35,088 nucleotides of DNA from Actinomycetes bacterium (GCA_023436925.1 JAEZHJ010000023.1:1-35088); one strand, 5' to 3'; numbered from the stretch's first letter, positions 6,384 to 15,993 are shown. Notes: generated by a model from the sequence alone, not told the origin. A program made the numbers and translations.

Positions 6384-9014
6384 ATGCTGAGGGTCGCCGG
6401 GGAGCTCCCCGAGCTGGCGAAGGCCAAGGGGCACTGGTTGCGCCGCGGGCTGATCGCCTGGCCCGCCGGCGACCTCCCCGACGGCGCGCCTCCCGGCCGG
6501 TACGACTGGTTGCTGCACTGGTCGATCGCCGAGCCGATCGACCCTCGTGAGCCGGCCCCGGTGCCGTGGCAGACCGCGGTGCTGGCCCCCGACCCGGCCG
6601 GCCTGCCCGACGACGTCGCCGCCACCGTGCCTCACCTGGCCGGCCACCTCGCAGTGCTGGTACCCGACGACGTGCCGGTCGGCGAGGCGTTGTGCGGTCA
6701 GCTCGTGGTCAGCGTCCACCACCCCTCCGGGGCACTGGTCCAGGCCGGGGCGCTGCAGACCCCCGGGGTGATCGACGATCTCTACGCCGCCGCCCAGGAC
6801 GCGGTGCTGGGCGCCGAGTGGCGAGCCGGCGTGCCCACCCTGCGGGTGTGGGCGCCAACCGCCCAACGCGTCCGGTTGCTGCTGTGGCGCCCCGCCGACG
6901 ACCTTCATGACCGCGGGGTCCCGCACGAGATGGAACGCTGCCCCGACGGCACCTGGCAGGTCACCGGCGCTGCGGACTGGGCCGGGTGCCGCTATCGCTA
7001 CGAGGTCACCGTCTTCACCCCGCACCACGGACGGGTCGTGTCCAACCAGGTGACCGACCCGTACTCGGTCGCCCTCACTGTCAACTCCACCCACTCGGTA
7101 CTTGTCGACCTGTCCGACCCCGATCTGGCCCCCGCCGACTGGCTGGCCAACCCCAGCCCGCCGCTGCGGCACCCGGTCGACCAGGTCATCTACGAGCTGC
7201 ACGTCCGCGACTTCTCGGTCTCCGACCCCACCGTCCCCGATCCGGTGCGTGGCAGCTTCCTCGCCTTCACCGCCGACTCGGCCGGGATGGCCCACCTGCG
7301 GGGACTGGCCCAGGCCGGGATGACCAGCGTCCAGTTGCTCCCGGTGTTCGACAACGCGGCGGTGGACGAGCGCAGCCGTCCGGTGAGCGCCCTCGAGGCC
7401 GAGCGGCTGCGGTCGCTGCCCCCGGACTCGCCCTGGCAACAGGCGGCGGTAGCGGTGAATGCCGAACGCTACAACTGGGGCTACGAGCCGTGGCACTTCC
7501 TGGTCCCCGAGGGCTCCTACGCCTCGACGCTGGCGGCGGCGGACGGCGCCGGACGGGTGGCGGAGTTCCGTGCGATGGTCGGAGGGTTGCACGGCGCCGG
7601 CTTGCGGGTCGTGCTCGACATGGTGTTCAACCACACCGCCAGCGCCGGGCAGGGCAACAAGTCGGTGCTGGACCGGATCGTCCCGGGGTATTACCACCGG
7701 CTCACCCCCTGCGGTGAGCTGGAGACCTCTACCTGTTGCCCCAACGTGGCCACCGAGCACCTGATGGCGCAGAAGCTGATGGTCGACGGCTGCGTGCTCT
7801 GGGCGCGCCAGTACCGGATCGACGGCTACCGGTTCGACCTGATGGGCCACCACTCCCGCGACAACCTGCTTGCCGTCCGGGCCGCCCTCGACGCGCTCAC
7901 CCTGGAACGAGACGGCGTGGACGGGGCCGCGATCACCCTCTACGGCGAGGGCTGGAGCTTCGGCGAGGTCGCGGGCAACGCCCGGTTCGTGCAGGCCAGC
8001 CAGGGTCAGCTCGGCGGCACCTCGATCGCCACCTTCTCCGACCGGCTGCGGGACGCGGTCCGCGGCGGCGGCGCCTTCGACGACCCGCGCAAGCAGGGCT
8101 TCGGCACCGGTCTCGCCCTGGCCGGGGGGAACGGCGAACTGGCCGGGGACACCGACCTGGTCCAGCTCGGCCTGGCCGGGACGCTGCGCAGCTTCAGCTT
8201 CCGGTCCGCCCGCACCGGCGAACTGGTGCGCGGTGACGAGGTGCCCTACCTGGGCGGGCCGGCCGGCTATGCCGACGAGCCGGACGAGGTGATCAGCTAC
8301 GTCGACGCCCACGACAACGAGACCCTGTTCGACGCGCTCACCCTCAAGCTGCCCCGCGACACCCCGATGGCCGCCCGGGTCCGGCTGAACGCGCTCTGCC
8401 TGGCCTGCGCCACCCTGGGCCAGTCGCCGGTGATGTGGCACGCCGGTACGGACATCTTGCGCTCGAAGAGCCTGGACCGGAACTCCTACGTCTCGGGGGA
8501 CTGGTTCAACCAGCTCGACTTCACCATGACCGACAACGGGTTCGGCTCCGGGCTGCCGCCGGCCGGCGACAACGGCCCGCTCTGGCCGATCCTGGCCCCC
8601 CTGCTGGCCGACCCGGCGCTGAAACCGGCACCGGACGACATCCGGCTCGCCCATGACCTGGCGCTCGACCTGCTGCGGCTGCGGTCGTCCACCCGGCTGT
8701 TCCGGCTCGGCAGCGCCCGCGCGATCCGGGACGCGGTCAGCTTCCCGGTCTCCGGCACCCCGCAGGCGGTGCCCGGCGTAGTGACGATGCGGATCGCCGA
8801 CCCGTCGGTCGATCCGCACTGGTCGAGCCTGGTCGCGGTCTTCAATGCCCGGGCCGCCGGCGTCCACCAGCAGGTGCCCTTCGACGCGCAGGGCTACACG
8901 CTGCACCCGGTGCAGGCTTCGGGGGTCGACCCGGTGGTGCGCCAGGCGGCGGCGGGGCCGCGCGGGTTCGCCGTCCCACCGCTGACCGTGGCGGTCTTCG
9001 TGGCGTCCGCTTGA
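6384..9014 (+). CDS. pullulanase-type alpha-1,6-glucosidase (GH13)
   Basis: An 876-residue debranching enzyme that cleaves alpha-1,6 links in glycogen or branched dextrins. No signal peptide is seen, so it should act in the cytoplasm. Residues about 1-130 are an N-terminal pullulanase domain and residues about 145-250 a CBM48-like module (LRVWAPTAQRVRLLLW). The GH13 barrel follows. Catalytic parts are YNWGYEPWHF (the pullulanase YNWGY motif), nucleophile Asp485 in YRFDLMGHH, acid/base Glu522 in YGEGW and the third carboxylate Asp644 in DAHDNE. The C-terminal all-beta domain is present, so it is full length. The ATG is set by the TAGGGT hexamer 6 nt upstream. It fits with glgC, glgM and the GH13 enzyme in this window. 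Confidence 0.92.
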   Translation: MLRVAGELPELAKAKGHWLRRGLIAWPAGDLPDGAPPGRYDWLLHWSIAEPIDPREPAPVPWQTAVLAPDPAGLPDDVAATVPHLAGHLAVLVPDDVPVGEALCGQLVVSVHHPSGALVQAGALQTPGVIDDLYAAAQDAVLGAEWRAGVPTLRVWAPTAQRVRLLLWRPADDLHDRGVPHEMERCPDGTWQVTGAADWAGCRYRYEVTVFTPHHGRVVSNQVTDPYSVALTVNSTHSVLVDLSDPDLAPADWLANPSPPLRHPVDQVIYELHVRDFSVSDPTVPDPVRGSFLAFTADSAGMAHLRGLAQAGMTSVQLLPVFDNAAVDERSRPVSALEAERLRSLPPDSPWQQAAVAVNAERYNWGYEPWHFLVPEGSYASTLAAADGAGRVAEFRAMVGGLHGAGLRVVLDMVFNHTASAGQGNKSVLDRIVPGYYHRLTPCGELETSTCCPNVATEHLMAQKLMVDGCVLWARQYRIDGYRFDLMGHHSRDNLLAVRAALDALTLERDGVDGAAITLYGEGWSFGEVAGNARFVQASQGQLGGTSIATFSDRLRDAVRGGGAFDDPRKQGFGTGLALAGGNGELAGDTDLVQLGLAGTLRSFSFRSARTGELVRGDEVPYLGGPAGYADEPDEVISYVDAHDNETLFDALTLKLPRDTPMAARVRLNALCLACATLGQSPVMWHAGTDILRSKSLDRNSYVSGDWFNQLDFTMTDNGFGSGLPPAGDNGPLWPILAPLLADPALKPAPDDIRLAHDLALDLLRLRSSTRLFRLGSARAIRDAVSFPVSGTPQAVPGVVTMRIADPSVDPHWSSLVAVFNARAAGVHQQVPFDAQGYTLHPVQASGVDPVVRQAAAGPRGFAVPPLTVAVFVASA

Positions 9015-9047
9015 GCCGCTCCGCCCGGGCGGGACCGCGATTGGCGA

Positions 9048-9087
9048 TAGGCTGAGGGGGATCCCGAACGTGCGTGAAAGGCTCGTG
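9048..9087 (+). promoter_or_regulatory. -10 (TAGGCT) and leader of tkt
   Basis: TAGGCT at 9048-9053 should start transcription near 9060. GAAAGG at 9076-9081 is a Shine-Dalgarno sequence spaced 6 nt from the ATG at 9088, so this gene has a short leader rather than a leaderless start. Confidence 0.5.
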
Positions 9088-11178
9088 ATGACCGCTTTGA
9101 AGACCCTCTCCTGGAACGACCTGGACAGCCGCGCTGTGGACACCGCAAGGGTCCTGGCGGCGGATGCCGTGGAGAAGGTGGGCAACGGACATCCGGGCAC
9201 CGCGATCTCCCTGGCCCCGGTCGCCTACCTGCTCTACCAGAAGGTGATGACCGGCGACCCGTCCGATCCCACCTGGACCGGACGTGACCGCTTCGTGCTC
9301 TCCGCGGGCCACTCCTCGCTGACTCAGTACAACCAGCTGATGCTGGCCGGCTACGGCCTCGAGGTGGACGACATCGCGGCCCTGCGCACCGAGGGTTCGC
9401 TCACCCCCGGCCACCCCGAGTACGGCCACACCGCCGGTGTCGAGTGCACCACCGGCCCGCTGGGCGCCGGCGTCGCCAACGCGGTCGGCTTCGCGATGGC
9501 CGCCCGGCGCGAGCGGGCCCTGCTCGACCCGACCGCCGAACCCGGCAGCTCGGTCTTCGACCACTTCGTCTACTGCATCGCCGGCGACGGCTGCATGCAG
9601 GAGGGCGTCTCCGGTGAGGCGTCCTCGCTGGCCGGCGCCCAGAAGCTCGGCAACCTCGTCCTGATCTACGACGACAACCGGATCTCGATCGAGGGCGAGA
9701 CCCAGATCGCGTTCACCGAGGACGTCGCCGCCCGCTACGAGGCCTACGGCTGGCACGTCCAGCACGTCGACTGGACCAACGGCATGACCTCCTACGAGGA
9801 GAACGTGCAGGCCCTCTACGACGCCATCGAGGCCGCCAAAGCGGTCACCGACAAGCCGTCCTTCATCAAGCTGACCACGATCATCGGCTGGCCGCTGCCG
9901 ACCAAGGCCGGGCACCACTCGGTGCACGGCGCCAAGTTGGGGGCCGAGGAGATCGCCGGCCTGAAGAAGGAGCTCGGTTTCGACCCGGAGGCCAGCTTCG
10001 CCGTCGAGCCGGCGGTGCTGGAGCACACCCGGGCCAACGCGGCCGCCCGCGCCGCCGAGGCGAAGGCCGCCTGGAACGCCCGCTTCGAGGAGTGGAAGGC
10101 CGCCAACCCCGACGGCTTCGCCCTGTACCAGCGGCTGCGCGCCCGTGAGCTCCCCGAGGGCTTCGAGGCGGCGCTGCCGGTCTTCCCGGTGGGCAAGAAG
10201 TCGACCCGGGTCGCCTCCGGCGAGGTGCTGTCGGCGCTGGCCGACGCGCTGCCGGAGCTGTGGGGCGGTTCGGCCGACCTCGCCGGCTCGAACAACACCA
10301 CGATGAAGGGCCAGCCGTCCTTCCTCCCGCCGGAGCAGTCCAGCCACGACTTCGCCGGCGACTACAACGGCCGGACGCTGCACTTCGGCATCCGCGAGCA
10401 CGCGATGGGCAACATCCTCAACGGCATCACGCTGTCCGGACTGACCCGGCCCTACGGCGGCACCTTCCTGGTCTTCGCCGACTACATGCGCACCCCGGTC
10501 CGGCTGGCCGCGCTGTCGAGGATCCCGACGATCTTCGTGTGGACCCACGACTCGGTGGGTGTCGGCGAGGACGGCCCGACCCACCAGCCGATCGAGCACG
10601 TCGCGACCCTGCGGGCGATCCCGGGGCTGGACGTCGTCCGTCCGGCCGACGCCAACGAGACCGCCCAGGCCTGGGCCCAGGCGCTGCGGCACACCGACCG
10701 TCCGACCGCGCTCATCCTGACCCGTCAGGACGTCCCGACCGTCGAGCGGGGCGAGGGTGCGGCGGCCCCGGCGGAGCTGGTCGCCAAGGGCGGCTACGTG
10801 CTGCAGGACGCCTCCACCGGCACCCCGGACGTGGTGCTGCTGGCGACCGGTTCGGAGGTCGGCGTCGCGCTGGCCGGCCGGGAACTGCTGGAGGCGGAGG
10901 GGATCGCCACCCGGGTCGTCTCCCTGCCCTGCCTGGAGTGGTTCGCCGAGCAGCCGGCCGAGTACCGCGCCGAGGTCATCCCGGCCTCGGCTGCCAAGGT
11001 CTCGGTGGAGGCCGGGATCGGCATGGGCTGGCGCGAACTGGTCGGCGACGCCGGCGAGATCATCTCGGTCGAGCACTTCGGCGAGTCGGCCTCCGGCAAC
11101 CTGCTGCTGGCCAAGTACGGCTTCACCCCGGAGAACGTCGCAGCGCGCGCCAAGCTCGCCCTCTCCCGCAAGAACTGA
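9088..11178 (+). CDS. tkt: transketolase
   Basis: A 696-residue thiamine-diphosphate enzyme of the non-oxidative pentose phosphate pathway. It moves two-carbon ketol units between sugar phosphates in the cytoplasm. The N-terminal part has GNGHPGTAISLAP and the ThDP/metal motif GDGCMQEGVSGEA followed by YDDNRISIEG. The central pyrimidine-binding domain has FGIREHAMG with the catalytic glutamate, and HDSVGVGEDGPTHQP. The C-terminal domain has LLATGSEVGVAL. The length is normal. The ATG at 9088 is chosen over upstream GTGs (9070, 9085) because it is preceded by GAAAGG at good spacing. A strong hairpin terminator follows, and the gene appears monocistronic. Confidence 0.96.
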   Translation: MTALKTLSWNDLDSRAVDTARVLAADAVEKVGNGHPGTAISLAPVAYLLYQKVMTGDPSDPTWTGRDRFVLSAGHSSLTQYNQLMLAGYGLEVDDIAALRTEGSLTPGHPEYGHTAGVECTTGPLGAGVANAVGFAMAARRERALLDPTAEPGSSVFDHFVYCIAGDGCMQEGVSGEASSLAGAQKLGNLVLIYDDNRISIEGETQIAFTEDVAARYEAYGWHVQHVDWTNGMTSYEENVQALYDAIEAAKAVTDKPSFIKLTTIIGWPLPTKAGHHSVHGAKLGAEEIAGLKKELGFDPEASFAVEPAVLEHTRANAAARAAEAKAAWNARFEEWKAANPDGFALYQRLRARELPEGFEAALPVFPVGKKSTRVASGEVLSALADALPELWGGSADLAGSNNTTMKGQPSFLPPEQSSHDFAGDYNGRTLHFGIREHAMGNILNGITLSGLTRPYGGTFLVFADYMRTPVRLAALSRIPTIFVWTHDSVGVGEDGPTHQPIEHVATLRAIPGLDVVRPADANETAQAWAQALRHTDRPTALILTRQDVPTVERGEGAAAPAELVAKGGYVLQDASTGTPDVVLLATGSEVGVALAGRELLEAEGIATRVVSLPCLEWFAEQPAEYRAEVIPASAAKVSVEAGIGMGWRELVGDAGEIISVEHFGESASGNLLLAKYGFTPENVAARAKLALSRKN

Positions 11179-11193
11179 CGACCTGCTGAACCG

Positions 11194-11222
11194 ACACCTC
11201 CCGCCGAACCGGCGGGAGGTGT
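11194..11222 (+). terminator. intrinsic terminator-like hairpin after tkt
   Basis: A 12-bp perfect stem (ACACCTCCCGCC / GGCGGGAGGTGT) with a 5-nt loop lies 15 nt after the tkt stop. Only a weak T-run follows, as is usual in high-GC actinobacteria. Confidence 0.8.
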
Positions 11223-11300
11223 TCGGCTATCCGGTCCGGACGCGGTGGCCGCGCGCTGTCCACCGTCCTTCGCGTGGTCAGGCGGCCACGACGGCGGGGT

Positions 11301-11306
11301 TAGCCT
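11301..11306 (+). promoter_or_regulatory. leaderless-type -10 (TAGCCT) of the EamA gene
   Basis: TAGCCT ends 6 nt before the GTG at 11313. Confidence 0.5.
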
Positions 11307-11312
11307 CGTGAG

Positions 11313-12263
11313 GTGAACTCCCTCTCGACCCGGCGGCTGCGCGCCAATGCGCTGCTGCTGCTCGCCTCGGCGATCTGGGGCTTCGCCTTCGTCGCGCAAC
11401 GGGTCGGCGCGGAGACGATCGGGCCGTTCACCTTCAACGCGGTCCGGTTCGCGATGGGCGCCGCGGTGCTGGTGCCCGTGGTCTGGTTCCTCGATCGTCG
11501 GCGGCACCTGGCGCGTCCGGCCCGCGCCGCCGCGACCCGGGCGGTGATCGTCCCCGGACTGATCACCGGCGCCCTGCTGGCCGCCGCGGTCGGCATGCAG
11601 CAGGTGGCGATGAGCCACACCACCGCGGGCAACGCCGCCTTCATCACCGGCCTGTACATGGTCTTCGTGCCGCTGGTGGCCGCCTTCCGCGGCCGCCGCT
11701 CGAGCTGGTCGACCCTGGCCGGCATCGGGCTCGCCCTGGTCGGGCTCTACTTCCTGGCGATCGGTGAGGGGTTCCGGATCGGCCTGGGCGACGGCATCGT
11801 GCTGGCGTCCACGCTGGTCTGGACGGCGCAGATCCTGGTCATCGACCACTACAGCCGCCGGCTCAGCGCGCTCAGGTTCGCGATCGCCCAGTTCACCTGG
11901 TGCGCCGTGCTCAGCGTCCCTGCGGCGCTGCTGCTGGACGACGCCCCGTTCACCGGGCTGGATGCCGGCCTGGTCCCGCTGCTGTACGGCGGCCTGATCT
12001 CGGTCGGCATCGCCTACACGCTTCAGATCATCGCCCAGCGGGACGCATTGGCCAGCCACGCCGCCCTGATCATGTCCGCCGAGGCGCTGTTCGGGGCGCT
12101 GGGCGGCGCCCTGCTGCTCGGCGAGAACATGGGCCCGCGCGGCTACTTCGGAGCCGCCCTGATGGCCGCCGGAATCGTCGTGGCCCAGTGGCGGGCCGGT
12201 CGGGAGGCGCCCTCCCAGCCGGTCGTCTCGTCAAGGCCGGAGTCTGCCACCACGCTCACGTAG
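11313..12263 (+). CDS. EamA / DMT family permease
   Basis: A 316-residue membrane protein with about ten helices in two EamA repeats (about residues 9-150 and 160-300). Diagnostic blocks are ASAIWGFAFVAQR at the N-terminus, AFITGLYMVFVPLVAA in repeat one and ALFGALGGALLLGENMGPRGYFGAALM at the end of repeat two (cited in parts). The drug/metabolite transporter superfamily exports amino acids, purines and other metabolites; the substrate cannot be predicted. The C-terminal tail of about 25 residues is hydrophilic. Its TAG stop forms the first three bases of the TAGCAT hexamer that probably serves the next gene. Confidence 0.88.
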   Translation: MNSLSTRRLRANALLLLASAIWGFAFVAQRVGAETIGPFTFNAVRFAMGAAVLVPVVWFLDRRRHLARPARAAATRAVIVPGLITGALLAAAVGMQQVAMSHTTAGNAAFITGLYMVFVPLVAAFRGRRSSWSTLAGIGLALVGLYFLAIGEGFRIGLGDGIVLASTLVWTAQILVIDHYSRRLSALRFAIAQFTWCAVLSVPAALLLDDAPFTGLDAGLVPLLYGGLISVGIAYTLQIIAQRDALASHAALIMSAEALFGALGGALLLGENMGPRGYFGAALMAAGIVVAQWRAGREAPSQPVVSSRPESATTLT

Positions 12264-12304
12264 CATGGTCCCCGGCAGATTGGCCGAACAGAAGGAAGAC
12301 CCCC
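12261..12304 (+). promoter_or_regulatory. -10 (TAGCAT) overlapping the eamA stop, and leader of the VanW gene
   Basis: TAGCAT at 12261-12266 includes the TAG stop codon of the upstream gene. It would give a leader of about 30 nt with an AAGGAAG Shine-Dalgarno sequence (12292-12298) spaced 6 nt from the GTG at 12305. Confidence 0.45.
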
Positions 12305-14041
12305 GTGGCCGCGTCCAAGCCGAAGAAACGCCGCTCCACCACCACCCGAGTCCTGCTCTGGGCCGGTGGTGGCGTCCTGGCGATCCTGCTCGGCGGCTAC
12401 GCGGCGGGGATCGCCCTCGCCGGGGACAACCTGCCCCGCAACACGGTCATCGACGGCGTCACGGTCGGCGGCATGCCCGCGGACGCGGCTGAGGCCACGC
12501 TGCGCGAGGGTCTGGCCGAGCGGGCCGCCGAGCCCCTGACGGTGGTGGCCGGGGACTACTCCCGCACCATCACCGCCGACGAGGTGGGCCTCGAGGTGGA
12601 CTACCCGGCCTCGATCGAGCGGGCCCGCGGCGGATCCCGGTTCGACCCGCTCACCATCTTGACCGTGCTGTTCGGCGGTCGTTCGATCCCGGCGGTCGTC
12701 GAGGTCGACCGGGCCCGGCTGGACAGCGTCGTCTCGGCGATCGCCGAGAAGGTGGACACGACTCCGTCCGACGCCGTGGTCAGCTACGACGACGTCAAGC
12801 CCAAGGTCACCCCGGCGGTGGACGGTGCCACCGTGCAGCGGGCCGAGACCGCCGAGGCGATCCTGGGCGCCTACCTGCGCTCGACCACCGTGGACGCAGT
12901 CGTCAGCGTGGTCGAGCCGGCCGTCACCACCGCCACCGCGGAGTCCTTCGTCACCGATACCGCAGCCCCGGCGGTCGCCGCCCCGATCTCGGTGAAGGTC
13001 GGCGAGAAGGGCACCCTCACCATCGAGCCGGCCGACCTCGCCGCCACCCTCACCTTCCCGGCGACCTCCGGGACGCTGACCCCCAGCTTCGACGTCAAGG
13101 AGCTCGGCAAGCGCGTCGAGACCCGGCTGGACAAGCTCGGCCTGGACGAGCCGCGTAATGCCAGGTTCACCATCAAGCGGGGCGGGAAGCCCAAGATCGT
13201 GAAGTCCCGCGACGGCCAGAGCGTCGACCCGGCGGCGCTGGCCGACGCGCTGCTGCCCGTCCTGTCCACCACCGGCGAGCGGACGGTCAGCGTCGCGGTC
13301 ACCACGCGACCGGCCGCCTTCACCACCGAGGACGCCAAGGCTGCCGGGGTGAAGGAGATCACCGGCGAGTTCACGACCTACTTCCCCGGCAGCGCCTACC
13401 GGTACAACAACATCGGCAAGGCCGCCAAACTGATCAACGGCACCTACGTCGCCCCCGGGGAGACCTTCTCGCTGAACGCCCGGCTGGGGGAGCGGACCCC
13501 GCAGGCCGGCTGGATGGCCGGCGGCGGCATCGCCAACGGCCGGATCGACCCGAACATCTACGGCGGCGGCATCTCGCAGGCCACCACGACGCTGTTCAAC
13601 GCGATCTTCTTCGCCGGCCTGGAGGACGTCTACCACAAGCCGCACTCGCTGTACTTCAGCCGCTACCCGATGGGCCGGGAGGCGACCCTGGACTGGAAGT
13701 CGGTCGACATGAAGTTCCGCAACGACTCCAAGTACGGCGTGCTGCTGCAGGCGTGGACGACCGGTCGCACCGGGTCCCAGGGCTCGGTCACCGTCCGGGT
13801 GTGGTCGACCAAGACCTACACGGTCAAGGCGTCCAAGCCGGTCCAGAGCAACTTCCGCGCCCCCGGCAAGACGATCTACGACGACTCGAAGAAGTGCATC
13901 CCGCAGTCGGCGATGAGCGGCTTCGACGTGCGCTACAACCGGCTGTTCTACCAGGGCAAGAAGCTGGTCAAGAAGGAGCCCTTCTTCTGGTCCTACAACG
14001 CGCTCACCCCGGTGGTCTGCGGGAAGAAGCCGGCGGACTGA
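12305..14041 (+). CDS. VanW family protein, membrane anchored
   Basis: A 578-residue protein with a basic N-terminus, one membrane helix (about residues 14-38) and a large extracytoplasmic part. Residues about 45-340 hold repeated all-alpha/beta domains like the PG_binding_4 (YoaR-type) module, and the VanW domain begins near residue 353. VanW signatures include the YNNIGKAAKLINGTYVAPGE region, ETFSLNARLGERT and YGGGISQATTTLFNA (about residue 417). VanW proteins are linked to cell-wall biology and accompany some vancomycin resistance operons, but the biochemical role is not settled. The GTG start at 12305 is preferred because of AAGGAAG and the membrane helix. The stop overlaps the ATG of the GH13 gene by one base. 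Confidence 0.88.
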   Translation: MAASKPKKRRSTTTRVLLWAGGGVLAILLGGYAAGIALAGDNLPRNTVIDGVTVGGMPADAAEATLREGLAERAAEPLTVVAGDYSRTITADEVGLEVDYPASIERARGGSRFDPLTILTVLFGGRSIPAVVEVDRARLDSVVSAIAEKVDTTPSDAVVSYDDVKPKVTPAVDGATVQRAETAEAILGAYLRSTTVDAVVSVVEPAVTTATAESFVTDTAAPAVAAPISVKVGEKGTLTIEPADLAATLTFPATSGTLTPSFDVKELGKRVETRLDKLGLDEPRNARFTIKRGGKPKIVKSRDGQSVDPAALADALLPVLSTTGERTVSVAVTTRPAAFTTEDAKAAGVKEITGEFTTYFPGSAYRYNNIGKAAKLINGTYVAPGETFSLNARLGERTPQAGWMAGGGIANGRIDPNIYGGGISQATTTLFNAIFFAGLEDVYHKPHSLYFSRYPMGREATLDWKSVDMKFRNDSKYGVLLQAWTTGRTGSQGSVTVRVWSTKTYTVKASKPVQSNFRAPGKTIYDDSKKCIPQSAMSGFDVRYNRLFYQGKKLVKKEPFFWSYNALTPVVCGKKPAD

Positions 14042-15975
14042 TGCCGCACCTGCTCGACCGGCCGCACCACGACGGGTCGAGACTGTACGTCGCCGCCGGG
14101 GAGCGGCGGTTGGGCGAGCGCGTCCGGATCCGGCTGTGGGTACCGGCCGGCTACGGCGAGACCAGGGTCTGGGTGCGCGCCCTGCGCGACGGCTCCCCGC
14201 TGCGGCTGCTGGCCCGGCTGGAGGCGGAGGACGCCCACCAGCGCTGGTACGTCGCCGACCTCCCGCTGGACAACCCGGTGATGAGATACCGGTGGATGGT
14301 CGTCCACCCCGGCGGCTACCGGTGGGTGACCGGACGCGGGGTCTTCGACCGCGACGTCACCGATGCCGGCGACTTCCGGATCAGCGTCTACCCCGCGGCG
14401 CCGGCCTGGACCGCCCGCGCCGTCGGCTACCAGATCATGCCCGACCGGTTCGCCCGCTCGGCCGCCGCCGCCACCCGGGAACTGCCGGACTGGGCCGAGC
14501 CGGCGGGCTGGGACGACCAGCCTGTTGCCGGCGGTCCCGCCACCGGGGCCCAGTTCTACGGCGGCGACCTGGCCGGGATCGCCGAGCATCTCGACCACCT
14601 CGCCGCGCTCGGGGTCGACCTGATCTACCTGACCCCGTTCTTCCCGGCGCGCAGCAGCCACCGCTACGACTCGGTCACCTTCTCCCGGGTCGACCCGCTG
14701 TTGGGCGGCGACCAGGCGCTCGCGGAGCTGACCCGGGCCGCCGCGCAGCGAGGCATGCGGGTGATCGGCGACCTCACCACCAACCACACCGGCGTCACCC
14801 ACGAGTGGTTCGAGCGGGCCCGGGCCGACCGCAGCTCGGTCGAGGCCGGGTTCTACTACTGGGCCGAGAACAGCCCGATCGACGTCGGCAGCTGGACCGA
14901 GAGCCTGTCCCACCACTGGGGTGACGAGCCGGTGGTCCGGGACCCGGCGGAGGTCCCGGAGTATGTCTCGTGGCTCGGCGTCGCGTCGCTGCCGAAACTG
15001 AACTGGGGCTCCCGCGAGCTGTGGAACCGGATGGTGTCGGGCCCGGACTCGGTGATCGGCAGGTTCATGGGCGAGCCCTTCGATCTGGCCGGCTGGCGGA
15101 TCGACGTGGCCAACATGACCGGCCGCTACGCCGCCGACGACTACTACCACGAGGTGGCCCGGGCGGCCCGGGAGACCCTGGTCCGCGCCAACCCGGAGGG
15201 GCTCCTGGTTGCCGAGCACTTCCACGACGTCAGTGGCGAGGTCCCCGGCGACGGCTGGCAGTCGGTGATGAACTACCAGGCCTTCACCAAGCCGCTGTGG
15301 TCCTGGCTGACCGCCGCCGACACCGACCTGCGGTTCTCCGAGACGCCGGCCCCGATCCCGCGCCGGGCCGGTCCGGCGGTGGTCGAGACGATGACCGACT
15401 TCGGGGTCGCGGTGCCGTGGCAGACCGCGCTTCGGCAGTGGAACATGCTGGGCTCGCACGACACCGCCCGGATCGCCACGCTGACCGGCGACCGCCGGGT
15501 CACCGAGGTCGCCGCCGCCTGCCTGTTCACCTACCCGGGGATCCCGGCGATCTTCGCCGGCGACGAGGGCGGCGCGGTGGGACGCACCGGAGAACAGGGC
15601 CGCACCACGATGCCGTGGGACCAGATCGCCGGCGGCGGAGGTCCCCGCTGGGACGCCGGGCTGTGCGGGGTCTACCGCGACCTGATCGCGCTGCGGAAGC
15701 AATCCGACGCCTTGTGCGACGGCGGCCTGCGCTGGGTGGTGGTGGACGAGGACGCGCTCGGCTACTTGCGGGAACTGCCGGGCGAGCGGCTGCTGGTCAT
15801 CCTCGCCCGGGCGCCGTGGCAGGGCGTCACCCTGCCGGCCTGGCTCGCGCCGCAGCGGACGGCCGAGCTCCGCTACGGCGGACGGCTGGCCGGGACACCC
15901 CAGCTCAAGGTTGCCGACGACGCCCTGGTGGTCGGGGGCGAGGGGCCCGCGGTCGGGGTCTGGCAGCTGGGCTGA
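14041..15975 (+). CDS. GH13 alpha-glycosidase (neopullulanase/maltogenic amylase-like)
   Basis: A 644-residue cytoplasmic enzyme with an N-terminal beta-sandwich (about residues 1-120, CBM34-like) and a GH13 barrel starting with YQIMPDRFARS, a hallmark of the cyclomaltodextrinase/neopullulanase group. Catalytic residues are nucleophile Asp355 (GWRIDVAN), acid/base Glu392 (LLVAEHFHD) and Asp474 (GSHDTAR). It should hydrolyse alpha-1,4 (and perhaps alpha-1,6) links of maltodextrins; exact specificity is unknown. The ATG overlaps the VanW stop (TGATG), so translation is probably coupled. It may act with the pullulanase, glgM and glgC encoded nearby. Confidence 0.9.
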   Translation: MPHLLDRPHHDGSRLYVAAGERRLGERVRIRLWVPAGYGETRVWVRALRDGSPLRLLARLEAEDAHQRWYVADLPLDNPVMRYRWMVVHPGGYRWVTGRGVFDRDVTDAGDFRISVYPAAPAWTARAVGYQIMPDRFARSAAAATRELPDWAEPAGWDDQPVAGGPATGAQFYGGDLAGIAEHLDHLAALGVDLIYLTPFFPARSSHRYDSVTFSRVDPLLGGDQALAELTRAAAQRGMRVIGDLTTNHTGVTHEWFERARADRSSVEAGFYYWAENSPIDVGSWTESLSHHWGDEPVVRDPAEVPEYVSWLGVASLPKLNWGSRELWNRMVSGPDSVIGRFMGEPFDLAGWRIDVANMTGRYAADDYYHEVARAARETLVRANPEGLLVAEHFHDVSGEVPGDGWQSVMNYQAFTKPLWSWLTAADTDLRFSETPAPIPRRAGPAVVETMTDFGVAVPWQTALRQWNMLGSHDTARIATLTGDRRVTEVAAACLFTYPGIPAIFAGDEGGAVGRTGEQGRTTMPWDQIAGGGGPRWDAGLCGVYRDLIALRKQSDALCDGGLRWVVVDEDALGYLRELPGERLLVILARAPWQGVTLPAWLAPQRTAELRYGGRLAGTPQLKVADDALVVGGEGPAVGVWQLG

Positions 15976-15993
15976 CCGGAACCGGGTCGCCGG

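Noticed and set aside
9015..9047. GC-rich palindrome CCGCCCGGGCGG after the pullulanase stop
   Set aside because: It has no loop and no T-run, so it is too weak to call a terminator.
9070..9087. Earlier GTG start for transketolase
   Set aside because: The GTG at 9070 lacks a Shine-Dalgarno sequence and would place GAAAGG inside the coding region; the ATG at 9088 has correct spacing.
3195..9200. A 2001-codon open frame on the reverse strand running through the ABC exporter and pullulanase genes
   Set aside because: Only its last 356 codons (3195-4265) match a family. The rest is Gly/Arg/Pro/His-rich without domains, antisense to genes with intact catalytic motifs. Long antisense frames are usual in high-GC codon-biased DNA.
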